Below are positions 23,218 to 34,344 of a stretch of 64,000 nucleotides of DNA, one piece after another. Location of the stretch: NCBI GenBank assembly GCA_944472155.2, contig OX235272.1:99764020-99828019 (forward strand), given 5' to 3'. This DNA is from Trichobilharzia szidati. Its lineage: Eukaryota > Platyhelminthes > Trematoda > Strigeidida > Schistosomatidae. The notes under the pieces are model-generated. The model saw only the letters and a list, made by a program, of their open reading frames with translations. It searched no databases and had not been told where the DNA came from. Positions within the stretch are counted from its first letter, which is position 1, and each line of letters begins with the position of its first letter. Made by a program: the position numbers and the translations under genes.

Positions 23218-23719
23218 TACACATTTTGTTTAAGTTGTCAGTTCAGTGAACTTTGTGATTGCTGCCTACTAGGTGAATAGAATTCAACTACAGTTAACTA
23301 GGTCACGACAGTGGTATATAAGCACTGAAGTACATAGTATGATTATTCATCTGCTTAACATCATTTTCTTGTCTTCGTTAAGCATTGATAAAACCATTAA
23401 ATAATGTTATAAATTCTCCTACTGCTCTCGTCTACTTGACGAAATGTGTCATCCATTTTGTCTGATGTAAGGGGTTATATTCCAAAGAAAAATGCTTTTT
23501 TGTATACTTTTCACGTGGGTGGAATTTAAGCCAGCTTGTGATGAATTAATCAAGGTAATAACTAACTTGTTCATTATGTTTTTGGAAGGCATCAAACACA
23601 TCCTACCGAGATGCTTCAAGTCGCAGACAGGAGATATATCGGGCCCTATGAAATATGACTATGTAAGGTATGAATGCACTTTAGGAGGTCGACGTGCTGG
23701 CTTGAGGAACAAAAGGTAA

Positions 23720-24300
23720 GTATCTGAAATACTGTTGTATTGTAGTAATATGTAAGTTTTGTATTATTCTGGTGGCAGTAATTTTGTATTGTTGTGGTGT
23801 TGTAGCATTGTCGAAGTATTCTGGTATTTTAATAATGTAGTAGTATCGTAGGAGTAATGTTAATGTAGTATTATAGTAGTGTAGCAAGGATATCGGTGTA
23901 TACTAGTAATGTTGTAACCTAGGCTTAATGTAGTAGTATTATAGTAATGGTGTGGTGTAGTGTTGTAGTTTCTCAGTATTATTTTACTGTTGTAGTAGTA
24001 TTGCAGTGATATTATAGTATTCCAGCAATGTTGCTGTGTCATAGCATTTTAGTAGTATTGCGTTAAGGTGTTGGTATTGTATTGTGTTATGTTATAGTAT
24101 TATTTTCTTATACTTCAATTGTATTAGTGTTGTTTTCTCGTATAAGTATTGTGTTATTGGTTTAGTATGTTTGTATTGTTGTGGTATTGTAGTTGTATTC
24201 TAGTATTTTGGTGGTATTTTAGTATTGTTGATCTTTGTTGGTGTTGCTGTTATGTGTATGTATTTCAGTATTATATTATAAAATTTTTGAATTGTAGTAT
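23720..24300 (+). repeat. Degenerate GTA/TATT-rich tandem array
   Basis: Some 580 bases made almost only of G, T and A on the plus strand, built from TATTGTAGTA-like units of about 8-12 bases with much variation (GTATTGTAGT, AGTATTATAGTA). Strand asymmetry is extreme: C is nearly absent. No function visible; it could form purine-pyrimidine structures only weakly because A and T mix. Confidence 0.8.
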
Positions 24301-24539
24301 GTTATTCATGCAGAACGGTGGTATGATTGTGTTCTGCTGAATGTCAACCATATAATTGTGATTACCTGCGTTATTTTGCCTTTTCACGCGTATTTCGTTG
24401 AATTATCAGGATATTGAGAGAATTATACTGCAAGTGGAGTGATAGGTAGATCTGAACTTCTCAATATTTCCGTCAACTCCACTGGCATAATCATTATCTG
24501 AGTGTTACTTCGATTTCACGTGTATATCAGAGTATTGAG

Positions 24540-24850
24540 TGAGAGAATGGCAGTGCAATGAAGCCAAGCTCATCCTATACAAAGCATGTGTAAGGCGACT
24601 ATTAGAATACAGTCCATTTTTTATCAGAAACACTAGCATTTTACAAGTAGAGAATCAAAAGTATCCAACTATATTTCACGTCCAAACTACTTGGATATGA
24701 TTTTGAGAAAGACTATATCTCAGACAGTTACGATATACAACTCTCACCCCAGGGCTCTTACGATCTGCGTAAGCAAACATGCACATTTACGATAAAAGGC
24801 TGTAAAACACAACTAAGTGAGCACTTCTTTAGTCTTGTATTCTAAGATGT
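24540..24850 (+). pseudogene. Possible CR1/Jockey-type LINE C-terminal scrap
   Basis: Broken frames read LYKACVRRLLEYSPFFIRNT and ILQVENQKYPTIFH, which resembles the post-RT motif of CR1/Jockey proteins (YK.YVRPLLEY...W...). No clear reverse-transcriptase palm is nearby. Short and degraded, so this is tentative. Confidence 0.4.
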
Positions 24851-25073
24851 GGAGCAGCTTACTCCTAGAAATGACAACCTGCAACTTGGTTATATGCTTC
24901 AGAGGCTCTCTACACAAACTGTCTCTTCCTACTAATTACATAAACAAACTGTCTTCAGAACGAATCAGTTAAATCCCCATGGTATCTTAAGAATGCGTAA
25001 AACTTCACTAATTACTCTGCATAAACGATGCACATATTGGTCGCATAGACATACAAAAATACTGAGAGAATAT

Positions 25074-25076
<3 letters not shown>

Positions 25077-25105
<29 letters not shown>
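25077..25105. repeat. (TA)n microsatellite
   Basis: Perfect AT dinucleotide run of about 29 bases. Confidence 0.95.
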
Positions 25106-25108
<3 letters not shown>

Positions 25109-25387
25109 TACTAGACGGCAATGTACAACGAATGTAGCGATGTTTATGCATAGACATTCAGGTTCTATTTGTGTCGACATACTTACTTTTCTGGTACTTT
25201 GATGCATGCCTCATCTATTGTGTTTGCCCTGTAGTGGGAGTTGCACAGACCTGCACAGTAGGAAGGACTGAAATCAAACAGGACTTGAAGTTACTTCCTT
25301 CTGGATACCATATCATCCTTCAAGCTGCTGGCTAATAATAATTATGTTGAGCTAACTCGACATGCTTAAAACCTCCCGTGGTGTCGG

Positions 25388-25668
25388 CAGGAGTGAAGAA
25401 GACTCCAAAGTTAAACGACCCTGAACCAACCAATCAGATAGCTCAGCATTACAAATAGATGCCTTTCATAATCTTCGCTGCAAGTTTCATCCTGATTTGG
25501 GGTTCAGGTTGAGGTAAGTTTAAGGTAGGGTTATGGTTAAAGTTAGAGTGAAACTTGCGACGAAGATTACGAAAGGCATCCATTTGTAATGCAGAGCGAT
25601 CTAATTGGTTGGCTCAAGGTCGTTTGACTTTAGTGTATATTCTTTACTGTTACCAGTCTGTAGAATTA
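25388..25668. mobile_element. MITE-like element 2 with telomere-like core
   Basis: Second copy of the 21255 element. Ends: GACTCCAAAGTTAAACGACC against GGTCGTTTGACTTTAGTG. Inner repeats: AATCTTCGCTGCAAGTTTCA against GAAACTTGCGACGAAGATTA, almost perfect. Core: GGTTCAGGTTGAGG and AGGGTTATGGTT. Non-coding. Confidence 0.78.
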
Positions 25669-25669
25669 A

Positions 25670-26585
25670 GCATCATAGGGCTTAACACATGACTTAAGAA
25701 ACTGAATTCACTCCAAGTGATTTATTTTAGACAAGCTTTTTAAACTACTGATGTGGCTATTAGTTTCAGAGATGAATCAATATTTCATCGGTTCATTTTG
25801 TAATTCTGAATACAATTTTTACACAGACTCTACTTTATGGCAAATGTACAGGGTTTCTTGACAAAATAGCATATGAGTAAGAGGAGGTTTAAAATAATTA
25901 AAAAAATCATGCAAGAATTATTACTTTTCATTTGAGAGACTGCTGCATCACACATTCTGCTGATCGATATGGTGCGTCGATGACTACTTACACTACAGTG
26001 GCTGGCATGACGAATACTATTTCCGTGAAAATTAGTTTAAACTATGTAGGAATGTACTCAATGATAATTTGTTCCCGAAAAGTTGAATTATTTATACTAT
26101 TTGGCCAGCTGATCGCTGTGTACCGTACTGTTGTAATTATTCCCTTAACAATTCTTATTCTTTTTTACTTCACTATTTTGAGAATCTGATTTGATTCACT
26201 ACATAGAGATTAAGTGTAAAAGAACTGATTAGTTTCAAATTATTTTCAGCGTTATGTCGCCAAAACTTTTTGATTGATAAACAATTCTCAATAATGAAAT
26301 ATACTTTATTCGACTACCTCTTGCTTTTCAATCGCCTGTAATCTAAGAATTAAAACGATGTCTTTTCGCATTCAGATTTTTATAGTGTGAACTACTCAGT
26401 TAGAGGCTAGTTAACAATAGATTCAGAATTCCGAATCTTAAAGTGAGGATTTGTATACATACTCTGAGACTATGAGCATTCATTTGGAATTTTAAATGTT
26501 GTGTGAATTTAGTTTGTATCAGAAAATCCATATAGGGAAAATAGCTATGGAATAACAAAGTGACGTTAATTAAAAACAGCATGAA
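25670..26585. other. Stretch with nothing recognised
   Basis: AT-rich, no convincing exon or repeat; short open frames here lack splice sites and family motifs. Confidence 0.4.
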
Positions 26586-26590
26586 TAAAT

Positions 26591-26810
26591 GTGTGCGTCG
26601 TTGGCGTAGAGGTAGAATGCTCGCCAACCACTTATGTGGTCCAGGTTTCGATCCTCGGCCGAAGCACTACTATACATGAAGAGGGAAGGTTAGGTTAGAG
26701 ACTAGCAATCCTACCACGTAAAACTAAGCACCACTGCTACCAAAACTACCAGACTCCAGCGTGAAGCCCTATGTTCCACTCAGAAAGCGAAGGAATGAAA
26801 AAAAATGAAT
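26591..26810 (+). mobile_element. SINE C copy (tRNA head, RTE leader, RTE tail)
   Basis: tRNA-like head GTGCGTCGTTGGCGTAGAGG with A box, and B box GGTTTCGATCC near 26644. The body (GAGGGAAGGTTAGG, CTACCAAAACTACCAGA) resembles the RTE-2 leader at 43064-43140. The tail GAAGCCCTATGTTCCACT equals the RTE-2 3-prime end at 46189-46206. Ends in an A-rich run. Confidence 0.82.
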
Positions 26811-27239
26811 AAATGAATATAAGCACAATTAACAGCCAGTGAAATACCTAATGTGATTAGTACACCATTCTTGCTATATTTACTAGCGGTCAATATCTAG
26901 AGGAGAGTAACTTTAATTGCATAACCCCGCTAATTGTAGCGTCGTGGTTCAATACTACGATCGTTGAATGATAATTTATATTTTTATGTGCTTTTTAAAT
27001 GAAATTTTGCATTTAAAAATTCCAATTTTCTGGTGCACATATTATCGATGGCATTATATGCTTGAACAGCGTTACATTTCCTGCACTTTTATCAGATAAT
27101 GTTGCTTCATACCGATATCAGCGCAATGCAGTGCAAAAAATGGAGGCAGTAATTTCAAAAGTTAAACGCATATTATCGAATTTTCATGAAACCGTGTCGG
27201 TATGTGGCGTGTGCTACTGTTACGTCCCTAACTAGATCG

Positions 27240-28895
27240 AGACACTGAGTCCTTATTTAAGGAAGAAATAGCGAAACGAGTTTCTGAAGTCCACAGCAGG
27301 ACTTCCCCCGAGGTAGCCTGGCACAACATACAGTTAGCTGTGGACACAGCTGTGAAAGCTGTTAATAAGCTAAAACCTAAAGTTAATAAAAGCCATTGGA
27401 TCTCTACCGCCTCATCCGAACTGATTGACGCAAGAAGACTGATTCCAGCGAGCTCCGATTATGATGAGGAGCGAAAGGTACTTAAACGAAGACTAACAAA
27501 AAGTCTTCGCAAGGACCGTGAACAGTGGTGGGCGACGAAAGCGAAAGAGATGGAAAAGGCATCGGTGATTGGCAACACCAGACAACTATTCAGGCTTATC
27601 AGGGAAACAGGTGGCAAAAGGCAAATGATAAGCGAAACAATCTCTGAGAAAAATGGCACCATAATTAGCTCCCAGGATAGACGACTGGAGCGCTGGAAAG
27701 AACACTATGAGGAGCAGTTTAATTGGCCTACAGCCACACTTAACCTGCCGAACATCCAACACCTCCCTGAATGGGATATAGACACAAGTCCTCCGTACTT
27801 AACTGAGGTTACTAAAGCTGTCACTAATCTTAAGCAAGGCGAAGCAGCGGGACCTGATGGAATGAATCCAGAGGTATTTAAGTACGGTGGAGACAGTTTA
27901 CTGTCTGCACTAACTGAGGTTCTAGGCAGCGTCTGGGAATCAGAGGAAGTCCCATCGGGTTGGTGTAAGTCACTGATCATTCCGATATACAAGAAGGGAG
28001 ACAAGTCTTCGTGTGATAATCACAGAGGGATTAGCTTGACTAATATAGTATCTAAAATCCTAGGCCCAATAATACTGCGTAGACTAAGTGGTGCTCGGGA
28101 GGCACAAACACGAGAAAACCAGGCAGGTTTTAGGCCAGGAAGAGGGTGTATTGATCATATCTTCACCCTCCGACAGATTCTAGAACATAGGCATTCTTAC
28201 CGGCGTCAAACAATCATTATATTTCTTGACCTAAAGGTGGCATTCGATTCTGTCGACCGAGAGGTTCTCTGGCGATGCTTGGCTGTAAAGGGAATGCCGA
28301 GAAAATACATTGCACTGATTAAGGCACTCCACTCGTACTCATGCAGCCAGGTGAGGGCTTACGGCGAGTTGTCATCTGAAGTGTTGACGACTAGTGGCGT
28401 CCGTCAAGGATGCCCATTATCCCCATTCCTATTCAACTTCATCATAGATGTACTAGTGGACTTAACCCTAACTCACTTCAGCGACTCACGGGTTGATTGA
28501 CTTGCTACCAGGGAATAATCTCGTTGACTTAGAATATGCAGACGATAAAGTCCTTCTAGGCGAGGACGCTGACAAAATGCAGAGTCTTCTGAACACCTTG
28601 AGCTGAAATCTTCGTATGTTTGGCATGCGATTCGCTCCCGCCAAATGCAAGATGATGTTACAGGATTGGACTACACCGACCCCTAGATTAGAAATAGGAA
28701 GTGAAGTGGTAGAGCACGTTTACCGCTTCACTTACTTGGGAAGTACCATCAGCCCCAACGGGTTGATCTCTGACGAAATCTCAGTACGAATTCAGAGGGC
28801 TAGTTTCGCATATGCCAGTTTACGCCGTCTCTGGCGTAGACGTGATATCCGACTATCCACCAAAGGGCGTGTGTACTGCTCATCATATCCATAAT
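27240..28895 (+). pseudogene. RTE-1 LINE reverse transcriptase, truncated at both ends
   Basis: Plus-strand element without its APE endonuclease and without its 3-prime end. The pre-RT region starts LFKEEIAKRVSEVHSRTSPE; a long clean frame runs to 28500. RT motifs in order: KQGEAAGPDGMNPEVFKYGG, SLIIPIYKKGDKSSCDNHRG, ENQAGFRPGRGCIDHIF, FLDLKVAFDSVDRE, TSGVRQGCPLSPFLFNFIID. A frameshift near 28490 puts the catalytic LEYADD motif (28535) in another frame, and an in-frame TGA follows at 28605. It then continues to RRRDIRLSTKGRVYCS and stops abruptly. Inactive. The same family occurs inverted at 54150-55853. Confidence 0.9.
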
Positions 28896-29055
28896 AATCT
28901 GTGTTTTACAAAAACCACTCTAGCAAACAAAAACTCTTCACAAAGATCACTATGAAAATAGTCCCAGTGAACTGGTCATCGTTGTTAATTATCACAAATG
29001 AGTGCACAGCTTAGTGTCATTTGGTTCGACCATTTATTCTTTATGTAAGTCATAG

Positions 29056-29391
29056 TGTGGTGAGAGCTGTCTATTAGCCAAATCGGTAGACAGTAATTTA
29101 CGTCAATGTTTACGTTCTCAAGATTCGTCGTGAGAAAATATGAACAAAGACTGATTCAAAACCGACCACAACCAACTTTGCGTAGGCGGATACAGTTAAC
29201 ATATAGATGATCTGACATTCAAGAAACAGTCACAAAGAGATGAAAGATTAACTTTAAGTGAGAAACAACCAATCAGAAGACTGTGTTTGTTTGCTTAACT
29301 AATCTATAATAATGTACATGAAAATATATAAATATGTGTTGATTTCCTTAATAAACGATCTGTTGCCTGGCCCTTGTCTTCTCTTGTTACA
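29056..29391 (+). mobile_element. Solo LTR 1 of an LTR retrotransposon
   Basis: 336-bp element starting TGTGGTGAGAGC and ending TCTTGTTACA, flanked by a perfect 4-bp target duplication ATAG (29052-29055 and 29392-29395). Near the end it has TATAAATATG followed by TTAATAAACGATCTGTTGCC, a TATA-like and polyadenylation-signal pair typical of the U3-R boundary. No internal gag or pol sequence is attached, so it arose by recombination between two LTRs. Same family as 42584-42885. Confidence 0.85.
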
Positions 29392-29618
29392 ATAGTATTC
29401 ACCTGACTTGACATTAAATAATCACTTTTGCAACTCAACAAAACTAATACTTCTTCCTACAAACACATTAGTTGTTATGTATCAAAAAGTAATTTATAAA
29501 CAATCAATTAACACGCATAAGATCGTGACAAATAAAGAATATACGTATAAACAAATATTTACGTAGTAATAATAGCTTTATTATGCGTACGTATGTATTG
29601 TGTAGCAAAATGACTTAC

Positions 29619-29752
29619 CAACTGGATAGTTTGAGATTCGAGCATGGCTCTAAGAAAAGACTCTAGACCAGGACAAGATTGACAGGCAACAAGAGCATCT
29701 AAGTCCACGCCTGGATCAGAATCTTCTTCAACTAAACACTCAGTATAACAAC
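29619..29752 (-). CDS. Host gene exon (unidentified protein)
   Basis: Minus-strand exon of 134 bases: acceptor ATTATTTTACAG|GT and consensus donor CAGTTG|GTAAGT. It encodes CYTECLVEEDSDPGVDLDAL and VACQSCPGLESFLRAMLES with no stop. It enters in phase 1 (two bases GT complete a Gly begun by the G at 32668) and leaves in phase 0. Both joins fit the exon above (32812-32668) and the one below (6038-5703). Sequence is acidic then helical. Family not recognised. Confidence 0.82.
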
Positions 29753-29999
29753 CTGTAAAATAATATAGAACAAGCAGTTAATTACTTAGTTGTACACCTA
29801 ACAATATACTACCAGCTAAGATATCAGGTGAGTTTTGAGAGTGTATCGACCAGGAATCGAACCTGAATCCCTTCTGTATTTGAAGAACATTCTATCATTA
29901 AACAACCAATGCAGCAATAAAGCATTTTAGCGCCTATAAGAATCGAAACTAACATCCGACTCTTGCATTCACCCATCTACAAGTATGCGAGTGAAATAT

Positions 30000-30820
30000 T
30001 TCTGCTCGTCAAACGTCTAATTAGTAATCACAGAAATATCAATATGTAATCAGAAAGTTTGATTTGATATTCTTTAACCTTAGCAGCTAGTAACACAGAA
30101 TGGCAATGGTGAGATCCAGACGAAAACCGTATTGATTAAATATGAAAGAGTTAAGTGTACCTATATCAAAAAACAAAAAATTATCATTAGAAGTAAACTA
30201 TTGAAACATTATCATAATTTATTCGTAACTCTATAGTTAAAGTTAGTCTTTCCGCATACTCTGACTCCACCCCACCAACTTCCATAAGACTGTCGAATCA
30301 GGAAATGCTAAAAATAGGAATAAACGAAAATGAACGAAATATTCCCATATTGAGTGATAGGAAACACAAGTAAACACCTAAGAGAATTTTCTATTCGACG
30401 ACTCATTTTCACAAGCTGCTGTACAATCGTAATTATATTTAACAAAGAATTCATAAGACAACCAATCAGATAGTGGTAAAACTTGACCTCGAAAACATAT
30501 TACGTAATGTGGGATGTAGTCTAGAAGCGGTGACTAGTTGGAAATTAGAAAAGGGGCAGAAGTTGTCATGGCGTAATAAGTGTGAGAAAATGAGTAATCA
30601 ATACAGTTGTATAGAATGGCCAAGAACTAGTGGAAAGACAATGAAGTGTTTTTATAGAATCTGTATGAAAAAGCAATGTTATTAATAAACAGTAATAGAG
30701 TGACAATAAAATATGGATGATGAGGATAATAATGATAATAAAATCATAATATCAATCATAATAGTACACTTACATAATAAAAGGAATCAAAATTATAGTG
30801 AGGACGTTACTCTGGCCACG
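30000..30820. other. Intron sequence with nothing recognised
   Basis: Lies between the exon at 29752 and the PLE at 30822. The A/T-rich end at 30705-30770 (ATGATGAGGATAATAATGAT) may be the 3-prime tail of that minus-strand PLE. Confidence 0.4.
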
Positions 30821-30821
30821 A

Positions 30822-32017
30822 TAAGGCGAGGGGATGTATGTGGTGCTATTGAATGCAGACGTCCGGTTTCAGATCCTGAATAGCCAATGATTCAGCTATG
30901 TACTGACGGCGTATTCCAAGTCCTTTCGTATGATATTGAGGGACTCTGTGTAACACTGTGAAGCATTCATGCGAGGATGCTCGTTGTCCAGAGTTGACAA
31001 GGTGTTCGAGGATGGAGCTGCTAGTATTCTTGTTTTCTCCTCTGGCTAGCTACCCAAATTTGACAGTCTTCCAGAATACGTTTGCGAACTTGACGTTGCA
31101 CACGGCCGATATACTTTGCTCCAAACGAACAAGTAAGTAAACTGATAAATACACACTGACGTGGCCAAAAGCGGTATCTTATCCTTAACGTTAGACTGGA
31201 TTAATTGTCTGCTGGAGAATGTTATGCGTAAGGCGGCTGCTTGAAATGTCTTCTCCAGACATTTAGAAAGGCGGTTTCTAAGAATTTCTGCTTCCATATC
31301 ACCTTCGAATTCCAGGTTCATGAAGAGATCTTTCTTAGGAACAGTTGTAATGTTTGAGGAAGTAGGCTTTTCCTTCATGTTTTTGTCGATAAATCTTGGT
31401 GGATACCCGTTCACTAGTAGGGTCTCATGTAATGAATTTAACTCATCCACTATCATGTCTTCTGAACAAATTTTTCTCATCCTTGAACATAATGTACGTA
31501 CTAGGTTTTGCTTTCGGACCAGTGGGAGGAAGCTCTGGAAGTTGATGGACTTTCTGTCCACGTTGGCTTGCGATATTTTGATCTTTGGATCGTGCAGTCT
31601 TGTCTTCTGGCAAGTAGTACATCGAGTAATGGAAATGCCATGTTCGATTCATGTTCTGAGGTGAATTTTATTGATGGGTGTGCCGCGTTGAAGGTTTTGA
31701 GGAGATACTCTAAGTCAACTTTTTTCATCACACATTTTGAACGTATCACCTACGTATCTCCTGTATAAGTGCAGTTGACTGATCAAAGGATGGGGGATGT
31801 CGTTTTCGAAACTCACCATGCAGCAGTCAGCTAGGAGTGGACCGAGAAGAGACCCCATAGCTACGCCATCTTTCTGTACATGGAATTTGAGTTGGATATT
31901 AAACGTACAAGTGAGAAATAGTTCCTTCAGGTAGTTGATGGGAAGAGAAATTTTTAGCTTTTTGGTTTCGATGTAGTTACAGATGAAGCATATTGTCCTC
32001 TTTATTAAATATAACAA
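30822..32017 (-). pseudogene. PLE reverse transcriptase-endonuclease, 5-prime truncated
   Basis: Minus strand, from the middle of the palm to the protein end. In order: KDGVAMGSLLGPLLAD and YRRYVGDTFKM (catalytic YVDD changed to YVGD) near 31880-31740; thumb NAAHPSIKFTSEHESN and FPLLDVLLAR; linker NGYPPRFIDKNMKEK, VPKKDLFMNLEFEGDMEAE; endonuclease start CIYQFTY and, in another frame, FGAKYIGRVQRQVRKRI near 31120; tail SSILEHLVNSGQ and RRQYIAESLAIQDLKPDVCI near 30900. Frameshifts between blocks. It sits in the 2.9-kb intron between host exons 32812 and 29752, in the same orientation. Confidence 0.85.
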
Positions 32018-32610
32018 CGATTGTACAGCAGCTTATGAAAATGAATCGTTGAAAAGAAAATTTTATTCGCTTTTTACGTCTTTTTCACATACGAAAATAT
32101 GTATTGTGAAAGGAAGCGCTTGGTCAAATTTTTGAAATTAGGAAAGAAAAAAGTATTTAACACAAAGATTAGTCCACGAAAATGGAGGATCAACTGTTGA
32201 ATACAAATTTACAAACAACATGGAATGGTCAGGTCAGATGAAGTCACAAGACTTTCAGGATCGTTTGCTATACGCTTTACAGGTAAATTCACCTCCATAT
32301 ATATACATATGTAAGAATAGCTTTAGCTGTATCATCACGTGTATGTGTGGAACAGCATAAACCATAGACAAAAATTCTTTACGACAAGGTAACAGGTAAT
32401 AAGTCAATAATAAAAGTTTTAAAAAATAAATCCAATTTTCAATATAAGAAGAATAGAGTGCAAAAAGAAAAGAAAAAATCAATGCAAGCATTTGACACAA
32501 GGCTGTGTGTGTATTGCTTTAATTTAAGGAATTGGTTAAACATATTTATTGATTGTATTCATTATACTCAAAACTGTGAGATAAATATTTGAATGTCAGC
32601 ATGAACTTTG

Positions 32611-32612
32611 TA

Positions 32613-32640
<28 letters not shown>
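32611..32640. repeat. (TA)n microsatellite
   Basis: Perfect AT run, 27 bases below the donor of the host exon at 32668. Confidence 0.95.
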
Positions 32641-32643
<3 letters not shown>

Positions 32644-32667
32644 GCATATTTAACGAATAAAACTCAC

Positions 32668-32812
32668 CTAAAAGATTCACAATTAATTCAAAAAATGGAT
32701 GAGTCAACTTTTCAAAACAGTCCAATATTTCTCCATCGACTTGTTTTTTTGAGTTCATTGATACATTCAATTGTCGTTGAACTTCCTTTAATTGATGATG
32801 CAAAAAGCTAAA
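32668..32812 (-). CDS. Host gene exon (unidentified protein)
   Basis: Minus-strand exon of 145 bases: acceptor TTGTATTACAG|TTT and donor CTTTTAG|GTGAGT. It encodes FSFLHHQLKEVQRQLNVSMN, then SKKQVDGEILDCFEKLTHP and FFELIVNLL. The first part is strongly helical and charged, coiled-coil like; the second is amphipathic. Phase 0 in, phase 1 out, which fits the exon at 29752. No match to any repeat here. Family not recognised. Confidence 0.82.
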
Positions 32813-32923
32813 CTGTAATACAAGATGAAAGAAAGTTAAACAAATGAAATGCATGCTGAGAAATAGTAAATTTGAAATTCATAACAACATTCATTAATGA
32901 ACAGACATCCAGACCATATTGAC

Positions 32924-32955
<32 letters not shown>
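32924..32955. repeat. (TA)n microsatellite
   Basis: AT run directly abutting SINE A copy 3. Confidence 0.95.
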
Positions 32956-32956
<1 letters not shown>

Positions 32957-32959
32957 TTT

Positions 32960-33190
32960 GCAAGGATTCGACTGGTTTTCAGACTTCATCATGAACTGAG
33001 TGTCGGTTAGAGGACCATTGGATAATGTGCAGGAAGTACTGCACAGTTGTTTCGTTCTAGTTTGGGACTCTTCATCAGTACGGGTCCACTGAGGTTCGAA
33101 ACCAGGACCTTCTGGTTACAGGACTAGTGATCTTGTAGACCATTAAGCCACTGGGACCCGATCCTATGGCCAACCCATGAATTCTAACTT
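32960..33190 (-). mobile_element. SINE A copy 3 with hammerhead-like domain
   Basis: Minus strand. The head (plus GTCCCAGTGGCTTAATGG complement) and B box GGTTTCGAACC are recognisable; the hammerhead-like domain lies at 33034-33080 (minus CTGATGAAGAGTCCCAAACT, AGAACGAAAC), with stem II damaged by a G-to-A change. Tail towards 32965. Confidence 0.82.
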
Positions 33191-33917
33191 CTACCATTTC
33201 ATGATATCAGGGTTCATAATCTTTACATGAGATATTTCCCTACAGTTGTTTCACAGTTTTGAAATGCTGGAAAATTAAAATATTTTTCTGTTTCAGGTGG
33301 TTGTTAGAGAACTGGTTAACTCAATATCCACCAACTTAGCTTTAAGACCAACCTTAATCTTTAGTTGACGTTTGGACAAGAGGTTTAATTTAGTTGTACA
33401 CGTTTTCAAACTCAGCATTGATAACTGAATCATTAAAATGTATAAGAGGAACACAAAATTACGGTACAAGAGAGAGAGCTACTTTCTCCTAAATGGATAG
33501 TGTAATATCAGATGATATTGACTTTCCTCCATGCTTGTTCTCTTTCTCAGGAAAATGGTCGAAGATCTGCTGTACATGTCACAGCTACTAACAAAAATAT
33601 TACTGTAATATTACTGTAATGTCACATAGACTTATCAAATAAAAATTTACCCATAATGGAATTACACTCTACCACAGTGCCCAAGTTTTATTCTCATATC
33701 AGCTACTAACAAAGTCTTATAACTGATCAGATCTTTAAAATCTACCATTTGAACAACTTTATCCTGTTCTGCTTAGCTTTAATACCTTACTTCATAATCC
33801 TGCTATTGACAACTATTCAACTTTCTTTTTACAGTAATTACAACACTTTGAATTGTGAATGCATTTTAATCGAACTGCAATATTCATCTGTTATTGTTAT
33901 AGAAAGTGATTCAATGA

Positions 33918-34258
33918 ATGCTCACTGGCGACTGGCCCTATTCAGGTAGGTAGTTAGCTGGGGTTCTAGTGAGAAGTCGTGACCAGTAGGGTGCAGCAGG
34001 TCGGCTGTGAGGATAAATACTCGCCGAAGACATTGGTTAGTGGTCGCGCTATGTCTTGAATTGGCAGAAATTAGAATTCATGGGCCATTGGATCATGTCC
34101 CAGTGGCTTAATGATCTACGAGCTCGCCTTGTACCCAGAAGGTCCTGGGTGGGTGAGTACTGATGAAGAGTCCCAAACTGGGACGAAACAGCTGTCCAGT
34201 ACTCCCAGGATTTCCAATAGTTCTCTAACCAATGTCAGCTCATGATGAAATCTTCTGA
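33918..34258 (+). mobile_element. SINE A copy 4, long form, with hammerhead-like domain
   Basis: Plus strand, includes the 5-prime body not always kept (GGTTCTAGTGAGAAGTCGTG, ACTCGCCGAAGACATTGGTT), then CCCAGTGGCTTAATGATCTACG, a B box that has lost the TTCGA bases, the domain at 34157-34205 (CTGATGA, AGTCCCAAACTGGGACGAAAC) and the tail to CTCATGATGAAATC. It shows the full element to be about 340-380 bp. Confidence 0.85.
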
Positions 34259-34344
34259 ACTTCTTATTATTTTAATCATGCAATCACGGAATAAACACAT
34301 TTGATCATAGGGAATAAAAAGAAAGTTGCAGCAAAGAAAATTTT

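Noticed and set aside
33749..33949. Hydrophobic 66-residue plus-strand frame resembling a membrane protein
   Set aside because: AT-rich DNA readily gives Leu/Ile/Phe-rich frames; no splice sites, and the end runs into SINE A copy 4.
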